NCBI GenBank assembly: GCA_012270975.1
Contig: JAAXHH010000124.1
Span: 113,776-177,775 of the forward strand
Direction: 5' to 3'
From: Candidatus Latescibacterota bacterium
GTDB taxonomy: Bacteria; JAAXHH01
DNA: 64,000 nucleotides
The position numbers and the translations under genes are program-made. Below the pieces are notes generated by a model. That model saw only the letters and a list, made by a program, of their open reading frames with translations, had not been told where the DNA came from and ran no database searches. Positions 8,749-17,492 of the stretch are shown here, piece after piece. Positions within the stretch are counted from its first letter, which is position 1, and each line of letters opens with the position of its first letter.

Positions 8749-9975
8749 TCAGGACGACCCCTTGCGAATCCGAATATCGCCATCGCTAGTCTTTAGCCTG
8801 ATAAGATGGCCGCCACCATTGATCTCGCCGGTAGCCCTTATCGTCCTTCCGTTACGACCGCCATCGTCCTGCTCGTCCAGGTCGAAATCCGAATCGATAC
8901 GATATTCCTTGTCACGTCCGAACCAGGAACTCCCGATTTGGATCTCCGCTTCGAGCGAGGCTTGCAGATCCTCGGGAATGCTGATGGTCAGCTCCCCACC
9001 GGACGATTGCAGCAGCCAGTCTTCCTCCAGCGCGCTTACGGCCGCCCTCAAACCGGCTTCGATGTCGCCGCCCGAGGTCTTCGCCGTCAGGCCGCCGCCC
9101 GTCGCATTAGCGATCGTAATGTCACCGCCCGAGGTGCCCGCATTCAATCTTCCTTCGGCGCTGTCGATGGTGACGTCGCCACCCGAGGTATGCACATCCA
9201 CCTCGCCATCGGCACGCTCGATCGTGATGTCGCCGCCGGAGGTCTTGGCCTTCACCTCTCCGGTGGTATGGCCGATCCTGATGTCGCCGCCCGAGGTCTT
9301 GGCCGACACTTCGCCGCCCGCGTCGCCGATCGTGACGTCACCGCCCGAGGTGGTCGCATCCACCGCGCCCCGGGCGTCCAGGATCTCGATATCCCCGCCG
9401 GAGGTGGACACCTTCGTCTCCCTTGCGCCCCCCTTGACGTTTACATCGCCTCCTGACGTGTGAACCCGGATCACCGCGTCCGTTACGTTGCCCACATTGA
9501 TATCGCCGCCCGAGGTGCGGGCAAGCACGTCGCCCCGCAGGTCTCCGACATCGATATCGCCGCCCGAGGTCTTGAGGTCCAGACTGTACATTTCCGGCAC
9601 CTTGACCCGTATATCCACCGATATTTCTTCGTTCCCGTATTTCCGATCTCGTTCTATCCGGATGTCTACGTCGTTCTCCCGTTGGGATATATCCACGGAC
9701 ACGTCATCGAAGGCGTCCCGGGCGGTGTCCTCGCTGATACCCGTCCGGCGTTTTTCTACCTCGACGTCTACTTCATCGCTGGACCAGCTTTCGACCCGGA
9801 CCGAGCCGAAGTCGGTATCTACGGTCAACGTGCCGGCCCCATCCACCGCGTATTTTTGGTGGGTTCTTTCCACGTGACCCATACCGTCGCGCATAAACGT
9901 AACCTCCTGTGCGCTGCATGCATATGCCGAGGCAACAAGCAGACCGACACCGACCAGGTTCAATAAAACACGCAT
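8749..9975 (-). CDS. DUF4097 family beta-solenoid protein (TSGGD repeats)
   Basis: The 408-residue exported protein has a signal peptide (MRVLLNLVGVGLLVA..., cleavage near CSA-QE), a strand-rich N-terminal half, and ten near-identical 18-residue repeats starting T-S-G-G-D-I/V. A short C-terminal domain follows and ends with one more repeat-like KTSDGDIRI strand. In the DUF4097/DUF4098 families such repeats form a right-handed beta-helix; the function is unknown, with a surface or adhesin-like role often assumed. The start is placed at 9975 because GGGAGG lies just upstream of this ATG; an ATG four codons earlier overlaps that site. A 259-residue relative lies 50 bases upstream on the same strand, so the two are probably co-transcribed. 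Confidence 0.85.
   Translation of the reverse strand: MRVLLNLVGVGLLVASAYACSAQEVTFMRDGMGHVERTHQKYAVDGAGTLTVDTDFGSVRVESWSSDEVDVEVEKRRTGISEDTARDAFDDVSVDISQRENDVDIRIERDRKYGNEEISVDIRVKVPEMYSLDLKTSGGDIDVGDLRGDVLARTSGGDINVGNVTDAVIRVHTSGGDVNVKGGARETKVSTSGGDIEILDARGAVDATTSGGDVTIGDAGGEVSAKTSGGDIRIGHTTGEVKAKTSGGDITIERADGEVDVHTSGGDVTIDSAEGRLNAGTSGGDITIANATGGGLTAKTSGGDIEAGLRAAVSALEEDWLLQSSGGELTISIPEDLQASLEAEIQIGSSWFGRDKEYRIDSDFDLDEQDDGGRNGRTIRATGEINGGGHLIRLKTSDGDIRIRKGSS
9061..9570 (-). repeat. Ten tandem 54-bp coding repeats (TSGGD solenoid)
   Basis: Within the DUF4097 gene the motif T-S-G-G-D recurs ten times at intervals of 18 residues (twice 19). On the plus strand each unit is visible as a recurring (a/g)t(a/g/t)tcgccgcccgaggt-like block. 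The variable part of each unit changes while the TSGGD turn is conserved, as expected for a beta-helix under selection. Confidence 0.9.
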
Positions 9976-10025
9976 TATTCCTCCCATTTTGTCAATACTT
10001 GCGATATTGTAGTCGCGAAGGCTTG

Positions 10026-10805
10026 CTACGTAGAACCGACTCTGACTTTTCCACCCAGGGTTTTGGCCGACACTTTACCCGAAGCGGCTTCCACGATGAT
10101 GTTTCCGCCCATGGTGTAGGCGGTCAGGTCACCTTCTGTACGTCCGACGCGGATGCTTCCACCCATCGTAAGGGCGGACACGTCTCCCTTCGTGTCCCCT
10201 ATATCGATACTGCCGCCCAGCGTCTTCGCATACACGCCACCTTCCGTCGGACCGATGCGGATGCTTCCGCCCAGGGTCCGGGCGTTCACTTCCCCTTTCG
10301 TGGCACCTATCCTGATGCTTCCGCCTGCGGTCTTCGCCATGATTTCGCCACCGAGGTCCGCGATTTCGATGCTGCCTCCTGCAGTATTGATGTCGAGATC
10401 GTACGTGTAAGGCACCTGGACCGTCATCGCTACGGACACCTTGTTGCCCTTAAACGATAACCATCGTTTCTTGTCGATCCGGATGTGTACGTCGTTGCCC
10501 TGCTGTTCGGTTGTTACCTCCACTTCGTCGAAAGCTCGACGAGCCTGTTCTTCGGTGCCTCCTTCCAGCTGCTTTTCTATAAGAATCTCAACTCTGCTGT
10601 TGGCCGAGGTCTCAATCCGGACGTTTCCGAAGTCGGCATCGATAGTCAGCTCGCCGCCGGGATCGACCGTGTACGTCGCCGTGGTGCTTTCCACGAATCC
10701 ACGTTCGGTTCGCACCATCTCCGTATTCTGCGTATCCTGCGCGACTGAATTCAACTTTACCGATATAAACAGGCAAGCGACCGCCAGTTTCCAATAGGCA
10801 TTCAT
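10026..10805 (-). CDS. DUF4097 family beta-solenoid protein (T-x-GGS repeats)
   Basis: The 259-residue exported protein is a shorter relative of the gene downstream. It has a signal peptide (residues 1-22, cleavage near SVA-QD), an N-terminal half collinear with its neighbour (GELTIDADFGNVRIE against GTLTVDTDFGSVRVE) and seven 18-residue repeats beginning T-[ALM]-G-G-S/N. It stops directly after the last repeat (KVRVGST) and lacks the C-terminal domain of the neighbour. This may be a natural short form or the result of truncation. The paralogue pair diverged at the turn motif, GGD versus GGS. It is probably the first gene of a two-gene operon. Confidence 0.82.
   Translation of the reverse strand: MNAYWKLAVACLFISVKLNSVAQDTQNTEMVRTERGFVESTTATYTVDPGGELTIDADFGNVRIETSANSRVEILIEKQLEGGTEEQARRAFDEVEVTTEQQGNDVHIRIDKKRWLSFKGNKVSVAMTVQVPYTYDLDINTAGGSIEIADLGGEIMAKTAGGSIRIGATKGEVNARTLGGSIRIGPTEGGVYAKTLGGSIDIGDTKGDVSALTMGGSIRVGRTEGDLTAYTMGGNIIVEAASGKVSAKTLGGKVRVGST
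10029..10385 (-). repeat. Seven tandem 54-bp coding repeats (T-x-GGS solenoid)
   Basis: Seven units of 18 residues begin TAGGS, TAGGS, TLGGS, TLGGS, TMGGS, TMGGN and TLGGK. The period equals that of the neighbouring TSGGD repeats, but the turn residue after GG is Ser, Asn or Lys instead of Asp. Confidence 0.85.
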
Positions 10806-10931
10806 GGGACCCGATTCCTGGTATGGTATGGTTGACGTCTATCTAGCTGTCTGTTCTGCGATTAAGACTGCGGCAATGGGGAAAAGGTTGCGTCGCCGCT
10901 CGAGAACACGTCTACGGGGCCACTGGAAGTC

Positions 10932-11726
10932 CTATTCCACCCAGTGAGACACGAGAGGTTTCAGCTCACCAGGCAGTCCGTCGAAGACGTCTTGGGGGAG
11001 GGTGGGGACCAGGTTTTCCGTTCCGCCGGTCTCGTCCACCAAGGTCCGGCGGTCTTCCGAGCCAGGCCGCAGCACGTCCAGGTTCAGCCACCAGGGGGCG
11101 TAGCGGACGACGACGGCCACACGGGGCTCCTTCGAGGTGTTGGCGGCCGTGGAATGCCATAGCCGGCTGTCCATGACGAGGACGCTTCCCGCCTGGCCGG
11201 TCACGTTCAACTCGGTCGGATAGGGGGCTTCCGGCGGTACCCCGTTGTTCCCGGTCGGGTTGTTGTCGTTGCGGTGGCTGCCCGGGACGATGAGCGTCCC
11301 TCCGTTTTCGCCCGTGAAGGACGAAAGCATCCAGATGGTCGTGAGGTGCATGACCGCATCCGGGTAAGGTGCGGGCACATGTCCCGCATTCCGCTGGTTG
11401 AAGGGCCAGTCCGCATGCCAGCCTCCGCGTTCGTTCCCGGGTTCGTTGATGGTGGCCGTGGTGAAGGAGATGCGGAAATGGTGTCCAAGCAGCGCGCCGG
11501 CCAGGTCGACGATACGCCGGTCCGCGAGCCAGGGCGCCAGAGACTGGTCATACTTCAGGAAACCGCTCACGTGGCCGATGTTCGCAGGTGCGTCGGGACT
11601 CCGGTGGCGGTTGGTGGAGACGATGACCCGGTCGCGTATCCCGTCCAACCTGTCCACGGGTATGATGTTGTCCAGGACACACCAGCCATCGATCTGCATG
11701 CGCTGTCTCAGTCTCTCCAATGTCAT
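10932..11726 (-). CDS. Phytanoyl-CoA dioxygenase (PhyH) family protein
   Basis: The 264-residue protein belongs to the Fe(II)/2-oxoglutarate-dependent PhyH family. The HxD half of the iron triad is visible as WHADWPF, and the distal histidine lies in RLWHSTAAN, followed by a family-typical arginine (RVAVVVRYAP). The start is set at the ATG at 11726, eight bases after AAGGAC, rather than at a frame start nine codons earlier. Substrates of bacterial PhyH proteins are very diverse. The next minus-strand gene upstream is an NAD-dependent epimerase 101 bases away. A second, distant PhyH member lies at 42437-43270. Confidence 0.87.
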   Translation of the reverse strand: MTLERLRQRMQIDGWCVLDNIIPVDRLDGIRDRVIVSTNRHRSPDAPANIGHVSGFLKYDQSLAPWLADRRIVDLAGALLGHHFRISFTTATINEPGNERGGWHADWPFNQRNAGHVPAPYPDAVMHLTTIWMLSSFTGENGGTLIVPGSHRNDNNPTGNNGVPPEAPYPTELNVTGQAGSVLVMDSRLWHSTAANTSKEPRVAVVVRYAPWWLNLDVLRPGSEDRRTLVDETGGTENLVPTLPQDVFDGLPGELKPLVSHWVE

Positions 11727-11827
11727 GCAGTTTCGTCCTTTGAGGATTACCACAAGTAAGGATTACTGAAAGGGTGGTTTATCGAGATTTGATTCAGCGT
11801 GGTTGGGCAGATCGTGGACATCTGACC

Positions 11828-12799
11828 CTACAGGTCGTCGGTGCTCAGCGTGCCGGCCTCCTGATGCCGCCGGAATACGTCCCAGGTCTCCCTGATCCCC
11901 TCGTCCAGCGGTGTGTAGGGGATCTCGCCGACATCTTCCTGGATGGCGCGGTCATCGAGATCCGGCGCGATGGGAAGGGTCATATCCAGATGGGAGACCA
12001 GTCCCTCCGCGCCGGGTACGACGCGCTCGATGGACGCGATCACTTCGTCGATGGATACGACATCTCCCCGGATGCTGTAGGCTCCGGCGCCGGTGGTTTC
12101 CGCCTCGGCGCAACGGATGAACGTGCGGGCGGTATCGTTCACGTACTGCATGTTATTCCTCCCACCGTACCCGATCACGTACGGTCGGCCTAACAGAGCG
12201 GCCTTGACCGCTTTCGTGGGATCGGAAGTCAACCCGAAGTCCCGGCCGGGCCCGTACACGGTCCATGGACGAAGGCCGATGCTGGAAATGCCGTGATCGA
12301 GGAAGTACACCCGGGCGTTTCCTTCGTTGCACTGCTTGAAAACGCCATAGTGGGTAACGGGTCGCAGTACCGCGTCGTTGTCGACCGGTCCCGTATCGTA
12401 GTCGTCTTCCATGCCATAGACGGCCGCGGAACTCGCGTAGACTACGCGTCCTACGAAGTCGTTGTGATTTTTTGCGGCTTCGAAGACGTTCAGGGTACCG
12501 ATCACGTTGACCGAGGCGCCCTTGAGGGGGTCGGTCCTGCACACGGGTACCTGCAGGCCGGCCAGGTGGATGATGCGGGACGCGCCGGTTTCTCCGACCA
12601 CCCGTGTGAAGCGGGGTCCGTCGGCGATGTCGCCCTCGATGAACTGGACCCGGGCGATCTGCTCCTCGTCCATAATCAACGCCATGCGGGCGGTGTGCTC
12701 CACCAGGTCGAAGATCGCGACATCGTGCCCGTCGTCGATGAGGTTCTTCACGATCCACGAACCGATACAACCATATCCGCCGGTGAGCAGATACTGCAT
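11828..12799 (-). CDS. NAD-dependent epimerase/dehydratase (extended SDR)
   Basis: The 323-residue protein opens with the NAD-binding GGYGCIG motif (residues 7-13), has a DIAD acidic adenine contact near residue 57, the SSAAVYG strand and the catalytic YxxxK (YGVFK), all in the order of extended short-chain dehydrogenases. It probably epimerises, reduces or dehydrates a nucleotide-sugar or a related polyol. The RPWTVYGPGR segment is typical of the UDP-glucose 4-epimerase-like branch, but the substrate cannot be fixed. The gene is divergent from the membrane protein at 13010. No glycosyltransferase cluster surrounds it. Confidence 0.88.
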   Translation of the reverse strand: MQYLLTGGYGCIGSWIVKNLIDDGHDVAIFDLVEHTARMALIMDEEQIARVQFIEGDIADGPRFTRVVGETGASRIIHLAGLQVPVCRTDPLKGASVNVIGTLNVFEAAKNHNDFVGRVVYASSAAVYGMEDDYDTGPVDNDAVLRPVTHYGVFKQCNEGNARVYFLDHGISSIGLRPWTVYGPGRDFGLTSDPTKAVKAALLGRPYVIGYGGRNNMQYVNDTARTFIRCAEAETTGAGAYSIRGDVVSIDEVIASIERVVPGAEGLVSHLDMTLPIAPDLDDRAIQEDVGEIPYTPLDEGIRETWDVFRRHQEAGTLSTDDL

Positions 12800-13009
12800 G
12801 ACGGCTGTCCTCTGAACGGGAAAACGAGGGTAGAAAAATCCCGTCCATTGTATGGCGCGCGCGGGCTGGTGTCAAGGGAAACAGCCGGCGGCAGGCCGCG
12901 GTTTTAGTCCTTGATCGGACCCCGTCCGAAAAATACATTGTGCGCATCCCGGGACGACCGGAACAAGACCCGTAATCCTGCTGATTTCACCCTTACAAGC
13001 GTTTATCTC

Positions 13010-15007
13010 ATGAGCGTTCGACCACGGTCTTCCCCGCCGTCCGGGAAGCCGGATTCCCATTATCCCGTTGGAGGTTCTCCCTCCAGAACCGGTGGGCTTG
13101 CTTCGGGCATGACCCTTCGGGCGGTGGGTCTCGGACTCCTCCTGTCCGCGGCCATGGCGTGGTGGGTCGTGCATTCCGCCTTTGAAGCCCACTCCTCCTA
13201 CCTTTCCATTACCCACATGCCCATGGCGGCGCTCCTCCCCTTCATGCTGGTCGTCTTCGTCGTAAACGGCCTGTTGAAGCGTCTCGCGCCCTCACGGATT
13301 CTAACCGCGCCTGAACTGATTATCATCTTCTTCATCGTGTTCACGGCCTCGGCCATTCCGGGTTGGGCCTTTACCACCTACTGGGTCGCCATTCCCTCCA
13401 TCCCCCACTACTACGCCAACTCCGAGAACCGGTACGTGGAACTGTTCTTCGAATACCTGCCAACCTGGCTGATCATCCCGGATGAGCGTAACGCAGTAAA
13501 CTGGTTCTACGAGGGGCTGCCTTCAAGCGGCATGATCCCCTGGCGGGACTGGATCATCCCCATGAGCTGGTGGGGCACCTTCTTTCTTGCCCTCTTCTTC
13601 GCCAGCGCCTCGCTCATGGTGATCCTGCGCAAGCAGTGGATCGAAAGGGAGCGATTGACTTTCCCACTGGCACGGGTGCCCCTGCTGCTCGTCGAGGATG
13701 ACGAAAGCGGTTCAGTGCTGCCCCGGATCGCCCGGTCGAAGGTATTCTGGTACGGCTTCTCCATCCCCCTATTCATCATCCTGTGGAATATCGTCTCGTA
13801 CTGGGACGTCGTGCCTCCGATCAAACTGGGCGGGGATTACCGCGTGCCGATTACCCTGGCAGAATCCTTTCCACCGATTCAGTTCAAGATCAGTTTCGCT
13901 TTCATCGCAATTGGATTCTTCACCGAATTGAACATCCTGTTCAGCATCTGGGTATTCTTCCTGCTGGCCACGATCCAGATCGGCATCATGAGCCGGTTCG
14001 GCATACCGAAGACGGCCGAGATCGTAACGGCCCAACACCTGGGCGGCTTCTTCATGTACACCCTCTTCGGACTCTGGATGGCCCGCCGCCATCTCTACGA
14101 CGTGGTGAGAAAGGCGATCGGCAGAGGCGACGACATCGATGACTCGGGGGAGTTCTTTTCTTACAGGACCGCCATGGGAGGCGTGGTGATCGGCATCCTG
14201 TACATGTTCTTCTTTCTGGTCAGCATGGGCATGTCCCTGGCCGCCGCGGCCACGCTGTTGGCCACCTGCATGCTGCTCTTTCTCGGGGTTACCCGCGTGG
14301 TGGCGGAAGCTGGGCTGATCTACCTGGACCTGCCTTACAATGCCCATGAATTCACGGTTTTTTCCTTCGGATCGGCAAACCTCCACCGGGCGGATCTCAC
14401 GATACTGACGCTGTCGCAGACCTTCTCGAGGAACTGGCGCACGCTGGGCATGTGCGCCATGGCCCACGTCAACAAGGTCGGCGACGAGATCGGCGGCGCA
14501 CGGCGCGGCATATTTCCCGTCGTGATATCGGCGCTTCTCATGGCCGCGGTCATTTCGGTTGTATACACCATCTACCTTGGATATGCGACCACGGGGGCGG
14601 ATGGGTTCGAGGACGCCTTCGGCAACGCAAAGCGAGGTTACGAGACGCTCGCGTCGTGGATCAATAACCAGACCCAGTTGACGGGCGGCGAGTATGCCGG
14701 CCTCGGGATCGGCGCGTTCATCGCCTGGCTGCTGATCCTGGCCCACCACAATTTTCACTGGTGGCCGCTGCATCCCATCGGTTGGGCGGTGGCCAAGACC
14801 TGGGCCATTGGGATGATCGCCACGTCGATCTTCATCGTCTGGCTCATCAAGGCCGTGATCCTGAAACTGGGCGGCACGACACTATACCGCAAGGCGCAAC
14901 CCTTCTTCATCGGCATGCTGGCGGGATACGTATTGGGCGTTGCGCTCTCCTACTGTGTCGATGTGATCTGGTTTCCTGCCTCGGGACATATTGTGGAGAC
15001 GTGGTAG
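13010..15007 (+). CDS. Large polytopic membrane protein, DUF6784/DUF6785-like (copy 1)
   Basis: The roughly 665-residue protein has 12 or more hydrophobic segments, interrupted by charged loops with conserved patterns also seen in the protein at 21854 (LRKQWIERERLTFP here, LRRQWVEHEKLVFP there; FGSANL near residue 460; LYRKAQPFF near the end). I recognise this as the DUF6785-type family abundant in Latescibacterota/Poribacteria-like genomes, with distant resemblance to oligopeptide (OPT) transporters. The role is probably solute transport, which is inference. The ATG at 13010 is chosen; an in-frame codon at 12911 gives a long non-conserved extension, and 13109 is also possible. A rhodanese gene follows 101 bases later. 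Confidence 0.75.
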   Translation: MSVRPRSSPPSGKPDSHYPVGGSPSRTGGLASGMTLRAVGLGLLLSAAMAWWVVHSAFEAHSSYLSITHMPMAALLPFMLVVFVVNGLLKRLAPSRILTAPELIIIFFIVFTASAIPGWAFTTYWVAIPSIPHYYANSENRYVELFFEYLPTWLIIPDERNAVNWFYEGLPSSGMIPWRDWIIPMSWWGTFFLALFFASASLMVILRKQWIERERLTFPLARVPLLLVEDDESGSVLPRIARSKVFWYGFSIPLFIILWNIVSYWDVVPPIKLGGDYRVPITLAESFPPIQFKISFAFIAIGFFTELNILFSIWVFFLLATIQIGIMSRFGIPKTAEIVTAQHLGGFFMYTLFGLWMARRHLYDVVRKAIGRGDDIDDSGEFFSYRTAMGGVVIGILYMFFFLVSMGMSLAAAATLLATCMLLFLGVTRVVAEAGLIYLDLPYNAHEFTVFSFGSANLHRADLTILTLSQTFSRNWRTLGMCAMAHVNKVGDEIGGARRGIFPVVISALLMAAVISVVYTIYLGYATTGADGFEDAFGNAKRGYETLASWINNQTQLTGGEYAGLGIGAFIAWLLILAHHNFHWWPLHPIGWAVAKTWAIGMIATSIFIVWLIKAVILKLGGTTLYRKAQPFFIGMLAGYVLGVALSYCVDVIWFPASGHIVETW

Positions 15008-15108
15008 CTGGCTTCTCCGCTTGCAAGAGAAGAAGGCAGCGACGATGGTAAGAACAACAGCACCGACCCTATGGCCATTTTGATAAGCTGAAATGAAAGG
15101 AGTTTTAC

Positions 15109-15555
15109 ATGAGCGTGAAGCAGGTCATGCCCGACGAGGCGGCCATCCTGGTCGAATCCGAGGGTTACGCATACATCGATGTCCGGTCCGTACCCGAATT
15201 CGACCAGGGGCACCCCGCGCCGGCCGTGAACATCCCGCTATTGCACGCGGACGAGCAGACCGGTCAGATGACGCCGAATCCCGATTTCGTCCGGGTGGTG
15301 AAAGCGAACTATACGGAAGATTCGAAGCTGGTGCTGGGCTGCCGGACCGGCCAGCGGTCCAATCACGCCGCCGAACTGCTGCAGTCGATGGGATACCAGA
15401 CGGTCGTCAACATGCGCTGCGGGTTCAGCGGCGAGATGACGCCCTTCGGCCAGGTCGTCAGTCCGGGATGGGAGGAAGTTGGACTTCCCGTGAGCTACGA
15501 GAGCGGCGAGGGCGTGAGTTACGCGTCGCTGGAGGCGAAGTCGGAAGAGGACTGA
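15109..15555 (+). CDS. Rhodanese-like domain protein
   Basis: The 148-residue single-domain protein has the rhodanese active-site loop GCRTGQRS with catalytic C78, preceded by the YIDVRSVPEF strand that marks the N-terminal part of the fold. Such proteins carry a persulfide on the cysteine and move sulfane sulfur to thiol acceptors. The start ATG is preceded by AAAGGAG with 6-base spacing. Its stop lies 75 bases from the convergent bshA end, and low-molecular-weight thiols such as bacillithiol are plausible persulfide acceptors (inference from proximity only). No signal peptide is present, so it is cytosolic. Confidence 0.9.
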   Translation: MSVKQVMPDEAAILVESEGYAYIDVRSVPEFDQGHPAPAVNIPLLHADEQTGQMTPNPDFVRVVKANYTEDSKLVLGCRTGQRSNHAAELLQSMGYQTVVNMRCGFSGEMTPFGQVVSPGWEEVGLPVSYESGEGVSYASLEAKSEED

Positions 15556-15630
15556 TGGATGACTGTGGGATCATGAACGGCCCCGACAGGTGACGGCCAG
15601 ATCGGCGTCTCTGGGCTTCGCGGTATCCGG

Positions 15631-16752
15631 CTATCCGCGCAATACTTCTTCGTAGTAGGCTTCGTAATGCGGGACCACGGTTTCTTCCGCGAAGTTGTCC
15701 AGCACCCGCTGCCGGGCCTGCCGGCCGATGGTCTGGCGGTACGCGTCGTCGGACAGCAGGTCCGTGGCGTACCGGGCCATTTGCCCGATGTCGCCCACTT
15801 CGGTGATGTATCCCGTCTCCCCGTGGCGCACGAGTTCCGGCAGACCGCCGGCGTTGGCGCCGATCACCGGGACACCGCAACTCATCGCCTCCAGGGCCGA
15901 CAGACCGAAGCTCTCCTGTTCGCTGGGAAGTAGATACAGGTCGGAACAGGAGAGGATCCGGTCCACCCCCTCCTGCTCTCCCAGGAATACTACGCCATCC
16001 TCCAGTCCCAGTTCCCGGGCCAGTTCCTGCATGGGGATGCGCTCGGGTCCTTCCCCCACCAGCAACAGCTTGCACTTGACCCTGCGCCGCACTTCCGCGT
16101 ACATGCGGATGATGTCCCCGATGCGCTTGACCGGCCGGAAATTCGAGACATGGGCGATGACCTTCTCGTCATCGTCGACGAAGTTGCTGATGTCGCAGTG
16201 GCCGTCCCCCCGGCGGAACCGGTCGACGTCGACGAAATTGGGGATCACCCGGATGTCCTTTTCGATGTCGAAAAGGGACAGCGTGTCGCGCTTCAGGGAC
16301 TCCGAGACCGCCGTGACCCCCTGGCTTTCCTCGATGCTGAATCGGGTGATCCGGTAGAAGGACTTGTCGCTGCCCACGAGGGTGATGTCGGTTCCGTGTA
16401 GCGTCGTGATGACCTTGATGTCCCGGTCGCGCAGCATGTGCCGCGCCAGGAAGGCGCAGGTGGCGTGGGGCACGGCGTAGTGCACGTGCAGGATATCCAG
16501 TTCCGCCTCGGAGGCCACGTCAGCCATTTTCGCCGCGAGCGCGAGGGTGTAGGGCGGGTACTTGAACAGCGGGTAGGGCATGACCTCCACGTTGTGGAAG
16601 GAGATGTTCTGGCTGTATTCCTGCAGGCGGAAAGGGATCGAATAGCTCACGAAATGGACCCTGTGTCCCTTCCGGGCCAGCGCCTGTCCCAGCTCGGCGG
16701 CGATGGCGCCGCTTCCTCCGTAGGTGGGATAGCAGGTGATGCCGATGTTCAT
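15631..16752 (-). CDS. bshA: BshA: N-acetyl-alpha-D-glucosaminyl L-malate synthase
   Basis: The 373-residue GT4 glycosyltransferase would join UDP-GlcNAc and L-malate in the first step of bacillithiol synthesis. The opening MNIGITCYPTYGGSG, the VHFVSYSIPFRL strand, LHVHYAVPHA and LLPSEQESFGLSALEAM (the GT4 E-x7-E region) are characteristic of BshA. Length matches the family. Its start overlaps the end of bshB1 by 4 bases (ATGA), so translation is coupled, and it is the last gene of an MMPL-bshC-bshB1-bshA operon. Identification is strong because all three pathway genes sit together. Confidence 0.95.
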   Translation of the reverse strand: MNIGITCYPTYGGSGAIAAELGQALARKGHRVHFVSYSIPFRLQEYSQNISFHNVEVMPYPLFKYPPYTLALAAKMADVASEAELDILHVHYAVPHATCAFLARHMLRDRDIKVITTLHGTDITLVGSDKSFYRITRFSIEESQGVTAVSESLKRDTLSLFDIEKDIRVIPNFVDVDRFRRGDGHCDISNFVDDDEKVIAHVSNFRPVKRIGDIIRMYAEVRRRVKCKLLLVGEGPERIPMQELARELGLEDGVVFLGEQEGVDRILSCSDLYLLPSEQESFGLSALEAMSCGVPVIGANAGGLPELVRHGETGYITEVGDIGQMARYATDLLSDDAYRQTIGRQARQRVLDNFAEETVVPHYEAYYEEVLRG

Positions 16753-17492
16753 CTGATTTCGCCTCCGCCTACACCTCCGCCCACGAAGTGCGCCAGGGGA
16801 TCGTCGACCTGAAGGTACTCCCGGACGACGAAAGGCTCTCCGTACCGCGCGCCGATCAGCTGCCCGTAGTAACGGCTCTGGGCTTCGACCTCTTCAAGGA
16901 ACTCGGGCCGGCTGATGAAGGTCTCCGGTTCAGTGGAGTCCGGGTCGTGGAACTGCGACCGGTGGGCCTTCACAGCCTCGATTTTCCGGCTGAACGTCGA
17001 CGTGATGTCGACGATAAAGGAAGGCCGGGGTTCCCGGTAACGGTGGTGGGTAAGGTAGAAGACCACCTTCCGGGGCCTGACGGCCGTATGGTCCGTCTCG
17101 AGTTTCTCCAGGCCGGCCAGGAAGGCCGCGTCCCGGGCCAGCCGGGCGGTCGCCCCGTGATCGGGATGACGGGCGATCTCGTGGGGAACGAGGAGCAGAT
17201 CGGGCTTGTACCGGCGAATGGCGTCGATGAGGGCGTCGCGGTGCGTCGGGCAGGTACCGACGCGGGCGTCCGGCAGCTCCAGGTTCAGCCTTTCGGACAG
17301 CCCGAGCACTTCCGCCGCCGCGGCCGCCTCCCCTTTCCGTCCGTCGACCGTTCCCCGGGTACCCATCTCGCCCAGACTCATGTCGACGATACCGGTGACA
17401 TATCCCAGGTCGGCGAACTTTATCATCAGTCCGCCGCAGTGCAGCTCCACATCGTCCGGGTGCGGGGATACGGCAAGCACATCGAGTTTCAT
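16749..17492 (-). CDS. bshB1: BshB1: bacillithiol biosynthesis deacetylase
   Basis: The 247-residue zinc-dependent LmbE/PIG-L family enzyme removes the acetyl group from GlcNAc-malate, the second step of bacillithiol synthesis. It shows the metal motif SPHPDDVE near residue 10 and the second histidine region EIARHPDHGAT. The LGEMGTRGT segment after the first motif is typical of the BshB1 subgroup. It overlaps bshC by 4 bases upstream and bshA by 4 bases downstream. A bacillithiol-conjugate amidase (Bca) is related, but the operon position favours BshB1. Confidence 0.94.
   Translation of the reverse strand: MKLDVLAVSPHPDDVELHCGGLMIKFADLGYVTGIVDMSLGEMGTRGTVDGRKGEAAAAAEVLGLSERLNLELPDARVGTCPTHRDALIDAIRRYKPDLLLVPHEIARHPDHGATARLARDAAFLAGLEKLETDHTAVRPRKVVFYLTHHRYREPRPSFIVDITSTFSRKIEAVKAHRSQFHDPDSTEPETFISRPEFLEEVEAQSRYYGQLIGARYGEPFVVREYLQVDDPLAHFVGGGVGGGEIR

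Noticed and set aside
9061..9570. Regular direct repeats resembling a CRISPR array
   Set aside because: The 54-base units are in frame, encode a beta-helix and have no constant-repeat/unique-spacer structure; no cas genes are present.
8762..9966. Plus-strand Ser/Pro-rich repetitive frames
   Set aside because: They are the complement of the DUF4097 repeats; the periodicity belongs to the TSGGD coding units on the minus strand.
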